DNA from: Azospirillum isscasi
Lineage (GTDB): Bacteria; Pseudomonadota; Alphaproteobacteria; Azospirillales; Azospirillaceae
Reading direction: 5' to 3'
NCBI RefSeq assembly: GCF_030849505.1
Contig: NZ_JAUJFI010000026.1
Coordinates: 1 to 45,006, forward strand
DNA: 45,006 nt
Below the pieces are notes generated by a model. That model ran no database searches, was not told where the DNA came from, and saw only the letters and a program-made list of their open reading frames with translations. Made by a program: the position numbers and the translations under genes. Positions 23,590 to 34,762 of this stretch are shown here, one piece after another. Each line of letters opens with the position of its first letter. The stretch's first letter is position 1.

Positions 23590-23716
23590 GGGGTGGAGAG
23601 GTGGCGCGGCGACGCCCTTCCGTCAACGCCTTCCGCAAAAAGCCCCCTTGTCGCGGCGAGGCTGCGATCTCTTTTTTAGGATGGTCTGGGGAGGACATCC
23701 GCGGGGGAGGCACGGC

Positions 23717-24475
23717 ATGGACGGGGCGTGGCGTCTGGCGGGGGTGGCCGTTGCGGTTCTGGTGGCCGGCTGGGGCGACGAGGCGGCCCTTGCCGACACG
23801 CCGGTCGATCTGGAACTGGTGCTGGCCGTGGACGTGTCCGGCAGCGTGGACGCGGAGGAAGGCCGGCTTCAGCGGGAAGGCTATGTCGCCGCCCTCACCG
23901 ACCCGAAGATCCAGGCCGCCATCCGCGGCGGTCCCTATGGGCGCATCGCCATGACCTATGTGGAATGGGCCGGCGACGGCTTCCAGCGCGTCACGGTGCC
24001 CTGGACGCTGCTGGGCGACCGCAACAGCGTCGAGAGTTTCGCCTCGTCCATCGCCGAGTCGCCCTATCTCACCGCGCAATGGACCTCGATCAGCGCGGCC
24101 ATCGACTTCAGCGCGCGCCTGTTCGACGACAACGGGTTCGAGGGGACGCGGCGGGTGATCGACGTGTCCGGCGACGGCGTGAACAACCGCGGGCGCCCGG
24201 TGCAATGGGCGCGCGACGAGGCGGTGGCCGCCGGGATCACCATCAACGGCCTGCCAATCCTGAACGACCGCCCGAACCCCTGGGGCGGGGCGGCGCCGGT
24301 CGACCTGGACGGCTATTACCAGGACCATGTGATCGGCGGCCCCGGCGCCTTCCTGGTGCCGGCCATCAGCTTCGACGCCTTCGCCGACGCGATCCTCAGC
24401 AAACTGCTTCTGGAGATCTCCGGCCTTCCCTCCGCCCCCGGCACGGGCGGGCGCACCGGCCTCGCCAGCCGCTAA
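23717..24475 (+). CDS. DUF1194 von Willebrand type A exported protein
   Basis: 252-aa protein with a signal peptide (about residues 1-26) and one VWA-like DUF1194 domain. The metal-ion site DVSGS is in LELVLAVDVSGSVDAEEG. Other family blocks are RIAMTYVEWAGDGFQRV, TAQWTSISAAIDFS, the conserved RRVIDVSGDGVNNRGRPV and AGITINGLPIL. VWA domains bind proteins through a metal ion, and this family is periplasmic and of unknown role. GGGGAGG precedes the ATG at 23717; longer upstream readings overlap the divergent HDAC promoter. It is divergent from the HDAC gene and 105 bp upstream of the Usp gene. Confidence 0.88.
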   Translation: MDGAWRLAGVAVAVLVAGWGDEAALADTPVDLELVLAVDVSGSVDAEEGRLQREGYVAALTDPKIQAAIRGGPYGRIAMTYVEWAGDGFQRVTVPWTLLGDRNSVESFASSIAESPYLTAQWTSISAAIDFSARLFDDNGFEGTRRVIDVSGDGVNNRGRPVQWARDEAVAAGITINGLPILNDRPNPWGGAAPVDLDGYYQDHVIGGPGAFLVPAISFDAFADAILSKLLLEISGLPSAPGTGGRTGLASR

Positions 24476-24580
24476 GGCGCACCGCCGGCCAAGGCGGCAG
24501 CCATGCGGTTGCCAGAACGGCTTTTCAAACGTTACCTATGGGCGTCCCGGTCATCCGGTGCGAAACCTGCGAGCGAGACC

Positions 24581-25405
24581 ATGCCGATCAAGACGATCCT
24601 GCTTCACATGTCGAACGACGACCGTCATTCCCAGCGGCTGGAGGTCGCCGTCGGTCTCGCCAAGCGCTTTTCGGCCTTCGTCGAGGTGCTGTTCGTCGCG
24701 ACGCCGGTGTCCATGCCCGCCGCCGTGACCGGGCGCGCCGCCTCCTATGCCTACATCGCGGAGGCCACGGCCGTCGCGCACGAGAAGGCCGAGCGGATCG
24801 AGCAGGAGGTGCGGCAGGCGCTGAAGGACTGCTCCTACTCCTGGACAGTCGAGGAGGGCGACCATGTGGAGCTGCTGGCCGCACGCGCGGTCTACGCCGA
24901 CCTTGCCCTGGTGACGCAGAGCCATGACGACGAGCGCGGCGACCGGGTGACGCTCCAGGTGCCGGACCGGTTGCCGCTGACCAGCCCCTGCCCCACCCTG
25001 GTCCTGCCCTACGCGGCATCGCCTCCCGCGGCCATCGGGCGCCATGCGGTGGTGGCCTGGAAGAACACGCGCGAGGCCGGGCGCGCGGTGCGCAACGCCA
25101 TGCCCTTCCTGAAGACGGCGGAGAAGGTCACCGTGGTCACCATCGACCCGCCGGGCCACGCGCTGGACAGCGGGCGCGACCTGATGGTCTGGCTGGAGCG
25201 CCACGGCGTGCGCAGCCAGCATCAGGCGAACATCTTCCAGGGCGGCGACGTGGGCGACGTCCTGCTCGACTCCTGCCGCGATCTCGGGGGCGATCTGCTG
25301 GTGATGGGCTCCTACGGCCACTCCCGCCTGCGGGAAATGATCCTCGGCGGAGCGACCCGCACGGTTCTGGCGAAGCTGGAAGTGCCGGTGCTGATGTCGC
25401 ACTGA
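24581..25405 (+). CDS. Universal stress protein with two Usp domains
   Basis: 274-aa tandem UspA protein. The N-terminal domain (about 1-145) begins MPIKTILLHMSNDDRHSQRL but has lost a clear ATP motif. The C-terminal domain (about 155-274) begins HAVVAWKNTREAGRAVRNAM and keeps the nucleotide-binding pattern G-x2-GHSR-x-GG as GSYGHSRLREMILGGATRT. Proteins like this accumulate in stress and stationary phase and often respond to low oxygen. I see no clear FNR site just upstream. The start at 24581 gives the usual beta-strand opening; an upstream ATG adds a basic leader. Confidence 0.88.
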   Translation: MPIKTILLHMSNDDRHSQRLEVAVGLAKRFSAFVEVLFVATPVSMPAAVTGRAASYAYIAEATAVAHEKAERIEQEVRQALKDCSYSWTVEEGDHVELLAARAVYADLALVTQSHDDERGDRVTLQVPDRLPLTSPCPTLVLPYAASPPAAIGRHAVVAWKNTREAGRAVRNAMPFLKTAEKVTVVTIDPPGHALDSGRDLMVWLERHGVRSQHQANIFQGGDVGDVLLDSCRDLGGDLLVMGSYGHSRLREMILGGATRTVLAKLEVPVLMSH

Positions 25406-25416
25406 CGAAGCCGGGC

Positions 25417-25441
25417 GCCGGGCGGCACGGCGCCGCCCGGC
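25417..25441. terminator. Convergent hairpin between usp and the antiporter gene
   Basis: Ten-bp perfect stem (25417-25426 with 25432-25441) in the 43-bp gap between two convergent genes. There is no T run, so the termination role is uncertain. Confidence 0.4.
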
Positions 25442-25448
25442 TGGCCGG

Positions 25449-26918
25449 TCAAAGGAAGAACACCCAGGTCACGAGGCCGAACAGCGGCACCAGGATGCCG
25501 AAGGACCAGAGCATGTAGCCGAAGAAGCTCGGCATCGCCACGCCGCGCTCCTCCGCGATGGCCTTGACCATGAAGTTCGGCGCGTTGCCGATGTAGGTGT
25601 TGGCGCCCATGAACACGGCACCCGCCGAGATGGCCGCCAGCGTCACCGCCAGATCGCCCATCAGCACCTGCGCGTCGCCGCCCGCGGTGTTGAAGAAGAT
25701 CAGGTAGGTCGGCGCGTTGTCGAGGAAGCTGGACAGGATGCCCGCCGCCCAGAAATAGGCCGCCGGAACCGGCTGGCCGTCCTGGTTGACCGCCGCGATG
25801 ATCGCACCCAGCGCCCCGTCGGTGCCCGCCCGCAGGATGGCGATGGCCGGGATGATGGTCAGGAAGATCGCCGCGAACAGCTTCGCCACCTCCAGGATCG
25901 GTCCCCAGGTGAAGGCGTTCAGGCGGCGGCTGCGCGCGCTGGTCAGCTTCAGCGACAGGCCGGTGATGGCCAGGAGCAGCAGGTTGCTGACGATGGTCTC
26001 CAGCGGCACGTGGATGTGGTGGATCTCCACCCCCACCCCCGGATGCCAGACGCCGCTCAGCAGCACCGCCCCGACGATGGCGGCCAGCAGGAGGAGGTTC
26101 ACCGCCCCTTCGACCCGCACCGGTTCCCGCTCGTGCACGCCTTCGATCAGCGGGTGCTTGCCGGGGTCTTTGGTGTGCAGATAGAGGTCAACCGCGAAGT
26201 AGATCGCCAGCAGGCAGCCGGACACCAGGACCATCGGCCAGAACAGGTGCACGGTCGGCCAGAAGAAGCTGACCCCCTTCAGGAAGCCCAGGAACAGCGG
26301 CGGATCGCCGAGCGGCGTCAGGGAGCCGCCGACGTTCGACACCAGGAAGATGAAGAAGACGACGGTGTGCACCTTGTGCCGCCGGTGCTCGTTGGCGCGG
26401 ATCAGCGGGCGGATCAGCAGCATCGAGGCGCCGGTCGTCCCCATCACGCTCGCCAGGACGGTGCCGATCCCCAGCCCCACCGTGTTCGCCAGCGGCGTCC
26501 CCACCAGCGTGCCCGCGATGCGCACGCCGCCCGCCACCGTGAACAGGGCGGTCAGCAGCACGATGAAGGGAATGTATTCGAGAAGCAGGGTGTGCAGCAG
26601 CTCGTAGGTGGCGAGGCCCGCCCCGAAGGTCAGCGCGAAGGGCAGCAGGAAGGCGATGGCCCAGCCGGCGGCGACCTTGCCGAAATGATGGTGCCAGAAG
26701 GACGGCGCCAGCAGCGGCATCAGCGCGATGGACAGCAGGATGCCGACGAAGGGAATCACCCAGACGACGCCCAGTTCGCGCCCGTCCAGATGCGGGGCGC
26801 CCACCGCCTCCGCCGCCAGGGCCAGCCCCGGCAGTCCGGCGGCGGCAAGGCCCGCGAGGGCGGCCAGGGAACGGGAGAGGCGATGTCGGGGCGGGCGGGC
26901 GTCGGTCATCTCAGGCAT
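25449..26918 (-). CDS. NhaD-type Na+/H+ antiporter (ArsB/NhaD superfamily)
   Basis: 489-aa membrane protein with about 12-14 hydrophobic segments after a cleavable or anchoring N-terminal segment ending ALAAEA. Landmarks are FIFLVSNVGGSLTPLGDPPLF (the conserved re-entrant motif of the ion transporter superfamily), GILSSFLDNAPTYLIFFN and MGANTYIGNAPNFMVKAIA in the second half. These match the NhaD-like group annotated as sodium:proton antiporters; citrate or other anion transport cannot be excluded. Histidine-rich loops (FWHHHFGK, VEIHHIHVP) may sense pH. The start could also be the ATG three codons later. It stands alone. Confidence 0.82.
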   Translation of the reverse strand: MPEMTDARPPRHRLSRSLAALAGLAAAGLPGLALAAEAVGAPHLDGRELGVVWVIPFVGILLSIALMPLLAPSFWHHHFGKVAAGWAIAFLLPFALTFGAGLATYELLHTLLLEYIPFIVLLTALFTVAGGVRIAGTLVGTPLANTVGLGIGTVLASVMGTTGASMLLIRPLIRANEHRRHKVHTVVFFIFLVSNVGGSLTPLGDPPLFLGFLKGVSFFWPTVHLFWPMVLVSGCLLAIYFAVDLYLHTKDPGKHPLIEGVHEREPVRVEGAVNLLLLAAIVGAVLLSGVWHPGVGVEIHHIHVPLETIVSNLLLLAITGLSLKLTSARSRRLNAFTWGPILEVAKLFAAIFLTIIPAIAILRAGTDGALGAIIAAVNQDGQPVPAAYFWAAGILSSFLDNAPTYLIFFNTAGGDAQVLMGDLAVTLAAISAGAVFMGANTYIGNAPNFMVKAIAEERGVAMPSFFGYMLWSFGILVPLFGLVTWVFFL

Positions 26919-27023
26919 TCATCTGTCATATCAGTTGCCGGAGTATGCGTCTCCGAACGGGTTAAGCCAAGCCGGATCGGCCCTTCCGAAATCCCTTGAC
27001 CGCCGTGCGTGAATAACACGGCT

Positions 27024-27416
27024 TCAGCGGCATGGCTTCAGTTCCAGGGGACTCGGGACCGGGCCACCGATCCGGTTGCCGATCCAGCCGTGGAGCGGGC
27101 GGCACTCCCCTCCCGCGCACAGCTTGTGATCCGGCGTGAAGGACGATGCGGCGAGGATCACCCGTTCCTGTGGCGGCACCGACGGCACCCAGACCCACCA
27201 GCCGTCGGCCAGCCAGGCGCCTTCGGGCGGTTCCATCCCGGCGCCGCTTCCCTTCACGCGGGCTTCGGTCAGGACAAGACGTCCGCCATCGATGCGCCAC
27301 TCCTCCCGCCATTCGGTCTTCTCCACCGAATGGGTCCAGGACAGGGTGAAGGCGGGGCCCGGCAGGGCGGCCAGAACCGCCCCACCGAGCGCCGACAGAC
27401 ACAAGGCCGCGCTCAT
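27024..27416 (-). CDS. DUF1850 protein, TAXI-TRAP associated
   Basis: 130-aa protein with an N-terminal hydrophobic export segment (LCLSALGGAVLAALPG). A DUF1850 domain follows, with FTLSWTHSVEKTEWREEWRI, GAGMEPPEGAW and the tryptophan-rich DGWWVWVP. DUF1850 proteins are regularly encoded beside the fused TAXI-type TRAP permease, as here, 10 bp downstream of it. They are thought to belong to that transporter, with unknown role. Two cysteines (CAGGEC) near the C-terminus could form a disulfide. Confidence 0.85.
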   Translation of the reverse strand: MSAALCLSALGGAVLAALPGPAFTLSWTHSVEKTEWREEWRIDGGRLVLTEARVKGSGAGMEPPEGAWLADGWWVWVPSVPPQERVILAASSFTPDHKLCAGGECRPLHGWIGNRIGGPVPSPLELKPCR

Positions 27417-27426
27417 GCCGCCATGC

Positions 27427-29553
27427 TCATGCTGGGGCGCTGGTCCGTCCCAGGCTGCGCAGGCGGTGGCGCTGCCACAGCAGGAAGGCCGCCGTCATGG
27501 CGAAGCCGATCTCGTCCGTCACCGGCAGGGCCAGGACGAACAGGAAGGCCCCCGCCGCGGCGAACACCCGCTCCGCCCAGTTCAGCGGCGTCCAGAAGAA
27601 GCCGATGGTCGCCGCCCCCCACAGGCCGATGGCAATCAACGCCTTGAACAGGACGTAGGCCACCGCCAGAGGGTCGGTGGTCTGGAGCATCAGCGCCGGG
27701 TCGTACACCGCCATGAAGGGCACGACATAGCCCGCCATGGCCACGCGCGTGGCGATCCAGCCGATCTCCATGTGTCCCGCCCGGCAGATGGACGAGGCGG
27801 CCAGCGCCGCCAGCGCCACCGGCGGGGTCAGGTCCGCCATGATGCCGAAGTAGAAGACGAACATGTGCGACACGATCAGCGGAACGCCCATCTGCAACAG
27901 GGCCGGCGCCGCGATGGCCGCGGTGATGATGTAGTTCGCCGTCGTCGGCAGGCCGGTCCCCAGGACGATGCAGGCCAGCATGGTCAAAAGCAGCGCGACC
28001 AGCAGATTGCCGCCCGACAGGTCCATGATCGTCGAGGCGAAGCTGGAGGCCAGACCGGTCAGGGTCAGGATGCCGATCAGCACGCCCACCAGCGCGCAGG
28101 CCACACCCACGCCCACGGCGTTCTTGGCGCCGTCGGCGAGGCTCTGCACCAGCAGGGCCAGGGTTTCCCGCCCGCCCCGCAGGATCAGGCAGGGCAGAAC
28201 CAGCAGCCCGACGATGGCGAAGGCCAGATGCTCCGTCCGCAGCCCCATCCGCCACAGCGCCGCGGCGATCAGGCCGAGGATGATCCAGAAACCGACGCGC
28301 AGGACGGTCGGGCCGATGTACCCGACGATCCGCGTGCCGAGGATCAGCGCGATGGTCAGGGCGATGCCGATCACCCCGGCGAACAGCGGCGTGAAGCCCG
28401 AGAACAGCAGATAGACCAGCGCCGCCAGCGGCAGGATCAGGTACCAGCTTTCCTTCAGCGCACGGACGACGCTGGGGCACTGGTCCTTCGGCAGGCCGAC
28501 GAGGTTGTGCTTGCCGGCCTCCAGATGGACCATCCAGAAGGCGCTGCCGAAATAGAGGATGGCTGGAATCGCGGCGGCGATGGCGACGTCGCTGAAGGGG
28601 ACGCCGATGGTCTCCGCCATGATGAAGGCGGCCGCACCCATGACCGGCGGCATCAACTGCCCGCCCATGCTGGCGGTGGCCTCGACCGCCCCGGCGAAGG
28701 CCGGGCGGTAGCCGAAGCGCATCATCAGGGGAATGGTGAACTGGCCGGTGGTCAGCACGTTCGCCACGCCCGACCCGTTGATCGTCCCCATGAAGCCGGA
28801 GGAGATGACCGCCACCTTCGCCGGCCCGCCCTTGGCGTGCCCGACGAGGCCCAGCGACACGTCGTTGAACAGCTTGATCATGCCGGCGCGCTCCAGGAAG
28901 GCGCCGAACAGGATGAACAGGAAGATGAAGGTCGCCGACACGAAGGTCGGCGTGCCGTAGATCCCCTCGGTCGAGAGGTACAGGTTGTCGATGACCTGAT
29001 CAATGTCGTAGCCGCGGTGGGCCAGCCCGAAGGGCAGATGGCGCCCGAACAGCGCGTAGGGGATGAACACGCCGCACATGATCGGCAGCGCCCACCCCAT
29101 GATGCGCCGGGCGCCCTCGAACACCAGCGCGATGGTGAGGGCGCCGACGATCAGGTCCGTCCCGTTCGGGTCGCCCGCCCGCTGGATCAGATCGACCTCG
29201 AACACATAGTGGTACAGGCCCAGCGCGAAGGCGCCCAGGCCCAGCAGCCAGTCGTACCAGGGCACGCTGCGCCGTTCCGCCTCTTGCCGGAAGCCGAACA
29301 GGGTGAAGGTCATCAGCAGCAGGAAGCCGACATGGACGGAGCGGACGACCATGCTGGACAGCGGGTTGAAGGCCGCCGTCCAGACCTGGAACAGCGAGAA
29401 GGCCACGGCGATGGCGAAGACGGCCTTGCCCGCCACGCCTTCGAAGGCCACGACCGTGGACGGGTTCTCGCGGTCGATGGCCTGACGGATTTTGTCGTCT
29501 GCCGGCTGAGAGGGCGCCGGTTGGGAGGGCGCCGGTTGGGAGGATGCGCTCAT
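27427..29553 (-). CDS. TRAP transporter permease, fused 4TM-12TM (TAXI type)
   Basis: 708-aa membrane protein fusing the small (DctQ-like) and large (DctM-like) TRAP permease domains, typical of TAXI-type systems. The N-terminal tail has repeated QPAPS units, followed by membrane segments. The large domain shows FLFILFGAFLERAGMIKLFN, SGFMGTINGSGVANVLTTGQ, GAVEATASMGGQLMPPVMGA and the late FYFGIMADLTPPVALAAL. These are hallmark TRAP-T sequences. Uptake is driven by an ion gradient, with substrate supplied by the binding protein encoded 31 bp upstream. Substrates of TAXI systems are poorly known; some take glutamate or other organic acids. Confidence 0.92.
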   Translation of the reverse strand: MSASSQPAPSQPAPSQPADDKIRQAIDRENPSTVVAFEGVAGKAVFAIAVAFSLFQVWTAAFNPLSSMVVRSVHVGFLLLMTFTLFGFRQEAERRSVPWYDWLLGLGAFALGLYHYVFEVDLIQRAGDPNGTDLIVGALTIALVFEGARRIMGWALPIMCGVFIPYALFGRHLPFGLAHRGYDIDQVIDNLYLSTEGIYGTPTFVSATFIFLFILFGAFLERAGMIKLFNDVSLGLVGHAKGGPAKVAVISSGFMGTINGSGVANVLTTGQFTIPLMMRFGYRPAFAGAVEATASMGGQLMPPVMGAAAFIMAETIGVPFSDVAIAAAIPAILYFGSAFWMVHLEAGKHNLVGLPKDQCPSVVRALKESWYLILPLAALVYLLFSGFTPLFAGVIGIALTIALILGTRIVGYIGPTVLRVGFWIILGLIAAALWRMGLRTEHLAFAIVGLLVLPCLILRGGRETLALLVQSLADGAKNAVGVGVACALVGVLIGILTLTGLASSFASTIMDLSGGNLLVALLLTMLACIVLGTGLPTTANYIITAAIAAPALLQMGVPLIVSHMFVFYFGIMADLTPPVALAALAASSICRAGHMEIGWIATRVAMAGYVVPFMAVYDPALMLQTTDPLAVAYVLFKALIAIGLWGAATIGFFWTPLNWAERVFAAAGAFLFVLALPVTDEIGFAMTAAFLLWQRHRLRSLGRTSAPA
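29497..29541 (-). repeat. 15-bp tandem repeat encoding QPAPS in the TRAP permease N-terminus
   Basis: Two identical 15-bp units (29512-29526, 29527-29541) and a third degenerate one (29497-29511). They are in frame and encode SQPAPSQPAPSQPAD just after the start codon. Copy number could change by slippage without breaking the frame. Confidence 0.85.
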
Positions 29554-29584
29554 CGCTTCGGGTTCCCGGAAGGACGCGGCGCGC

Positions 29585-30523
29585 TTACATCAGACCCTTT
29601 TCCTTGTAGAACTTCTCCGCCCCCGGATGCAGCGGCACCGGCGACTGGATGGCGGTCGCGTCCAGCTTGATCTGCTTGGCGGCGGCGTGGGCGGCGCTCA
29701 TCGCCTCCAGATTCTCGAACATCGCCTTGGTCATGGCGTAGACCGCGTCGTCCGACACGCCGGAATGGGTGACCAGCAGGTTGCGCACCGCCGCGGTCGG
29801 CACCGGCTCGCTCTGGCCGCTGTAGCTGTTGGCCGGAATGGTCTCCGCAATGTAGGCGGGATCGCCCACCTTCTGGATCACGTCCGCCGGGATCGACACG
29901 ATGGTGATCTCCTGCGAGGTCGCCAGATCCTTGATCGCCGCCACGCCCAGGCCGGCGGAGATCAGCGTCGCGTCAAGCTGCCGGTTCTTGATCAGGTCCA
30001 CCGACTCGGCGAAGGGCAGATACTCGGTCTTGGAGAAGTCCTTGTAGCCCAGCCCGGCGGCGGCGAAGATGGCGCGGGCGTTCAGCTCCGTCCCCGACTT
30101 CGGCGCGCCCACCGACACGCGCTTGCCCTTCAGGTCGGCCAGCGTCTTCACGCCCGAATCCTTGCTGGCGACGATCTGGATGTAGTTGGGGTAGATGGCG
30201 GCGACGGTGCGCAGCTTGGTCAGCTTGGTCTTGAAGCCGGCCTCCTCGTCGCCCTTCCAGGCGCCGCTCAGCGAGTCGCCGAGCGAGAAGGCGATCTCGC
30301 CGCGCTCCGATTGCAGAAGGTTCAGGTTCTCCACCGACGCCTTGGTCGCCTGGACCGTGACCTTCGCCCCCGGAATGGCCTTGCCGTAGATGCCGGACAG
30401 CGCGACGCCCAGCGGGTAATAGACGCCGCTGGTGCCGCCGGTCAGGACGGTGACGAACTGCTCGGCCTGGGCCGGCAGCGCGGTGAGCATGCAGACGCCG
30501 ACCGCGGCCAGGAAACGCTTCAT
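29585..30523 (-). CDS. TAXI-family TRAP transporter solute-binding protein
   Basis: 312-aa periplasmic protein. The signal peptide is MKRFLAAVGVCMLTALPAQA. The mature protein has the TAXI signature VTVLTGGTSGVYYPLGVALS, then ATKASVENLNLLQSERGEIA, YPNYIQIVASKDSGVKTLAD, LKGKRVSVGAPKSGTELNAR and the C-terminal PLHPGAEKFYKEKGL. It captures substrate for the fused permease encoded 31 bp downstream. It is divergent from the CO-dehydrogenase-like genes across 319 bp. Substrate supply for that enzyme would be a reasonable guess. Confidence 0.93.
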   Translation of the reverse strand: MKRFLAAVGVCMLTALPAQAEQFVTVLTGGTSGVYYPLGVALSGIYGKAIPGAKVTVQATKASVENLNLLQSERGEIAFSLGDSLSGAWKGDEEAGFKTKLTKLRTVAAIYPNYIQIVASKDSGVKTLADLKGKRVSVGAPKSGTELNARAIFAAAGLGYKDFSKTEYLPFAESVDLIKNRQLDATLISAGLGVAAIKDLATSQEITIVSIPADVIQKVGDPAYIAETIPANSYSGQSEPVPTAAVRNLLVTHSGVSDDAVYAMTKAMFENLEAMSAAHAAAKQIKLDATAIQSPVPLHPGAEKFYKEKGLM

Positions 30524-30842
30524 TCTTCTGTCCTCCCGAAAGACTGTCCGTTGCGGATCGTTCGTAAGACGCTTTGGTTTGCGTCGGATTGTTGGCTATC
30601 CTAACTTGTGGACATGAGGTTCGCCAGTCCGTAGGAACCGAAAGAAACGCGGCGGTTCGGCACAAGCACACTCCCTTCGGAGGAGGCCGAACGGCGTCTT
30701 GACCGGAAAGGACGACACCCCCCTATCCTTGTTCAGGCTGGCCTCGAGCCACATTTTACCCCGCAGAGTCGTAGGAACCGTCGAAAGAACCGTCGCGAAG
30801 GTCCGGGGCAACAGAACGTCACCAACAATGGGAGGACAGCGG
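30524..30842. promoter_or_regulatory. Divergent control region with repeated GTAGGAACCG motif
   Basis: 319-bp gap between the TAXI binding-protein gene and coxS. The decamer GTAGGAACCG occurs at 30631-30640 and 30771-30780, the same way round and 140 bp apart. Each is followed by AAAGAA and CG within 18 bp. The second copy continues as GAACCGTCG-AAA-GAACCGTCG (30775-30795), a direct repeat of 9 bp. TTGACC at 30698-30703 with TATCCT at 30723-30728 is a poor, 19-bp-spaced promoter candidate for coxS. The repeats look like sites of a shared regulator. Confidence 0.4.
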
Positions 30843-31340
<498 letters not shown>

Positions 31341-31391
31341 GCGGAAGAAAAAGGCTCACATGGCCAAGGATAACGTGGGAGGAACACGAAG

Positions 31392-33782
<2,391 letters not shown>

Positions 33783-33795
33783 GGGAGGAGTTCGC

Positions 33796-34590
33796 ATGTA
33801 CGCCTTCACCTATCACCGCCCCAAGACCGTCGCCGACGCCACGGCCCTGCTCGGGCAATTCGAGGACCCGAAGCTGCTGGGCGGCGGGCAGACGCTGCTG
33901 CCGACGCTCAAGCAGCGCCTCGCCCGTCCGAGCGACCTGATCGACCTCGGCCAGATTCCGGAGCTTCAGGGCATCGGGGAGGAGGCCGGGGGGCTGACCG
34001 TCGGCGCCTTCACCCGCCACGCCCAGGTCGCGCATTCCGACACCGTGCAGCGCGTCATCCCCGCGTTGGCCAGCCTCGCGGAGGGCATCGGCGACCGGCA
34101 GGTGCGCAACATGGGCACGCTCGGCGGGTCGATCTGCAACGCCGACCCCTCCGCCGACTACCCCGCCGCGGTCGTCGCGCTGAAGGCCACGGTGCGGACC
34201 GACCGGCGGGAGATCGCAGGGGACGACTTCTTTACCGGCATGTTCGAAACGGCGCTGGAGCCCGGCGAGATCGTCACCGCCGTGCATTTCCAAAAGCCGG
34301 ACAAGGCCGCCTACGCCAAGTTCCGCAACCCGGCCAGCCGCTACGCCATCGTCGGCGTCTTCGTGGCCGTGTTCGGAAGCGAGGTGCGGGTGGCGGTGAC
34401 CGGCGCCGGCCCGTCCGTCTTCCGGGCGGACGACATGGAGGCGGCGCTGGCCCAGGACTTCCGCGCCGACGCCCTCAACGGCGCCTCCGTCTCCGCGGAC
34501 GGGCTGAACGCCGACATCCACGCCAGCGCCGAGTACCGCGCCCATCTGGTGCGGGTGATGGCCCGGCGCGCGGTGGAGGCGTGTGGATAA
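33796..34590 (+). CDS. coxM: CO-dehydrogenase-like FAD-binding medium subunit
   Basis: 264-aa flavoprotein subunit. The FAD-binding motifs are [16 protein letters not shown] (about residues 31-46) and [18 protein letters not shown] (about 111-128). The C-terminal CO_deh_flav_C domain begins near [15 protein letters not shown]. It receives electrons from CoxS and passes them to the quinone pool or another acceptor. AGGGAGGAG lies six bases before the ATG. It is about 20 residues shorter than typical CoxM, mostly at the C-terminus. Confidence 0.92.
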   Translation: MYAFTYHRPKTVADATALLGQFEDPKLLGGGQTLLPTLKQRLARPSDLIDLGQIPELQGIGEEAGGLTVGAFTRHAQVAHSDTVQRVIPALASLAEGIGDRQVRNMGTLGGSICNADPSADYPAAVVALKATVRTDRREIAGDDFFTGMFETALEPGEIVTAVHFQKPDKAAYAKFRNPASRYAIVGVFVAVFGSEVRVAVTGAGPSVFRADDMEAALAQDFRADALNGASVSADGLNADIHASAEYRAHLVRVMARRAVEACG

Positions 34591-34594
34591 CCGT

Positions 34595-34736
34595 CTTCCC
34601 TCTCCCGCCCCGGGAGAGGGTGGCGCGAAGCGCCGGGTGAGGGTACCGTCGAGGATCGGTGCCGCATTCTTGCCGGCACCCTCACCCTTCCCGCGCTTTG
34701 CGCGGGCCCCTTCCCTCTCCCGGGGCGGGAGAGGGA
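34595..34736. repeat. Inverted-repeat (REP/BIME-like) intergenic element between coxM and coxD
   Basis: About 140 bp with matching ends. The left arm CCCTCTCCCGCCCCGGGAGA recurs inverted at the right end. Further in, GGTGAGGGTACC near 34637 answers GGTGCC-type sequence inverted near 34680. Each arm also contains its own small palindromes (GGCGCGAAGCGCC, CCCGCGCTTTGCGCGGG). It looks like a mobile palindromic repeat of the sort found between genes in many GC-rich Proteobacteria. It may separate coxSLM from coxDE at the RNA level. Confidence 0.8.
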
Positions 34737-34762
34737 GTTTCTCCGCCGGACGACGTATTGTC

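Noticed and set aside
30631..30660. EcfG (general stress) promoter GGAAC...GTT upstream of coxS
   Set aside because: The spacer from GGAAC to the TT is shorter than the usual range and the second copy has no matching -10.
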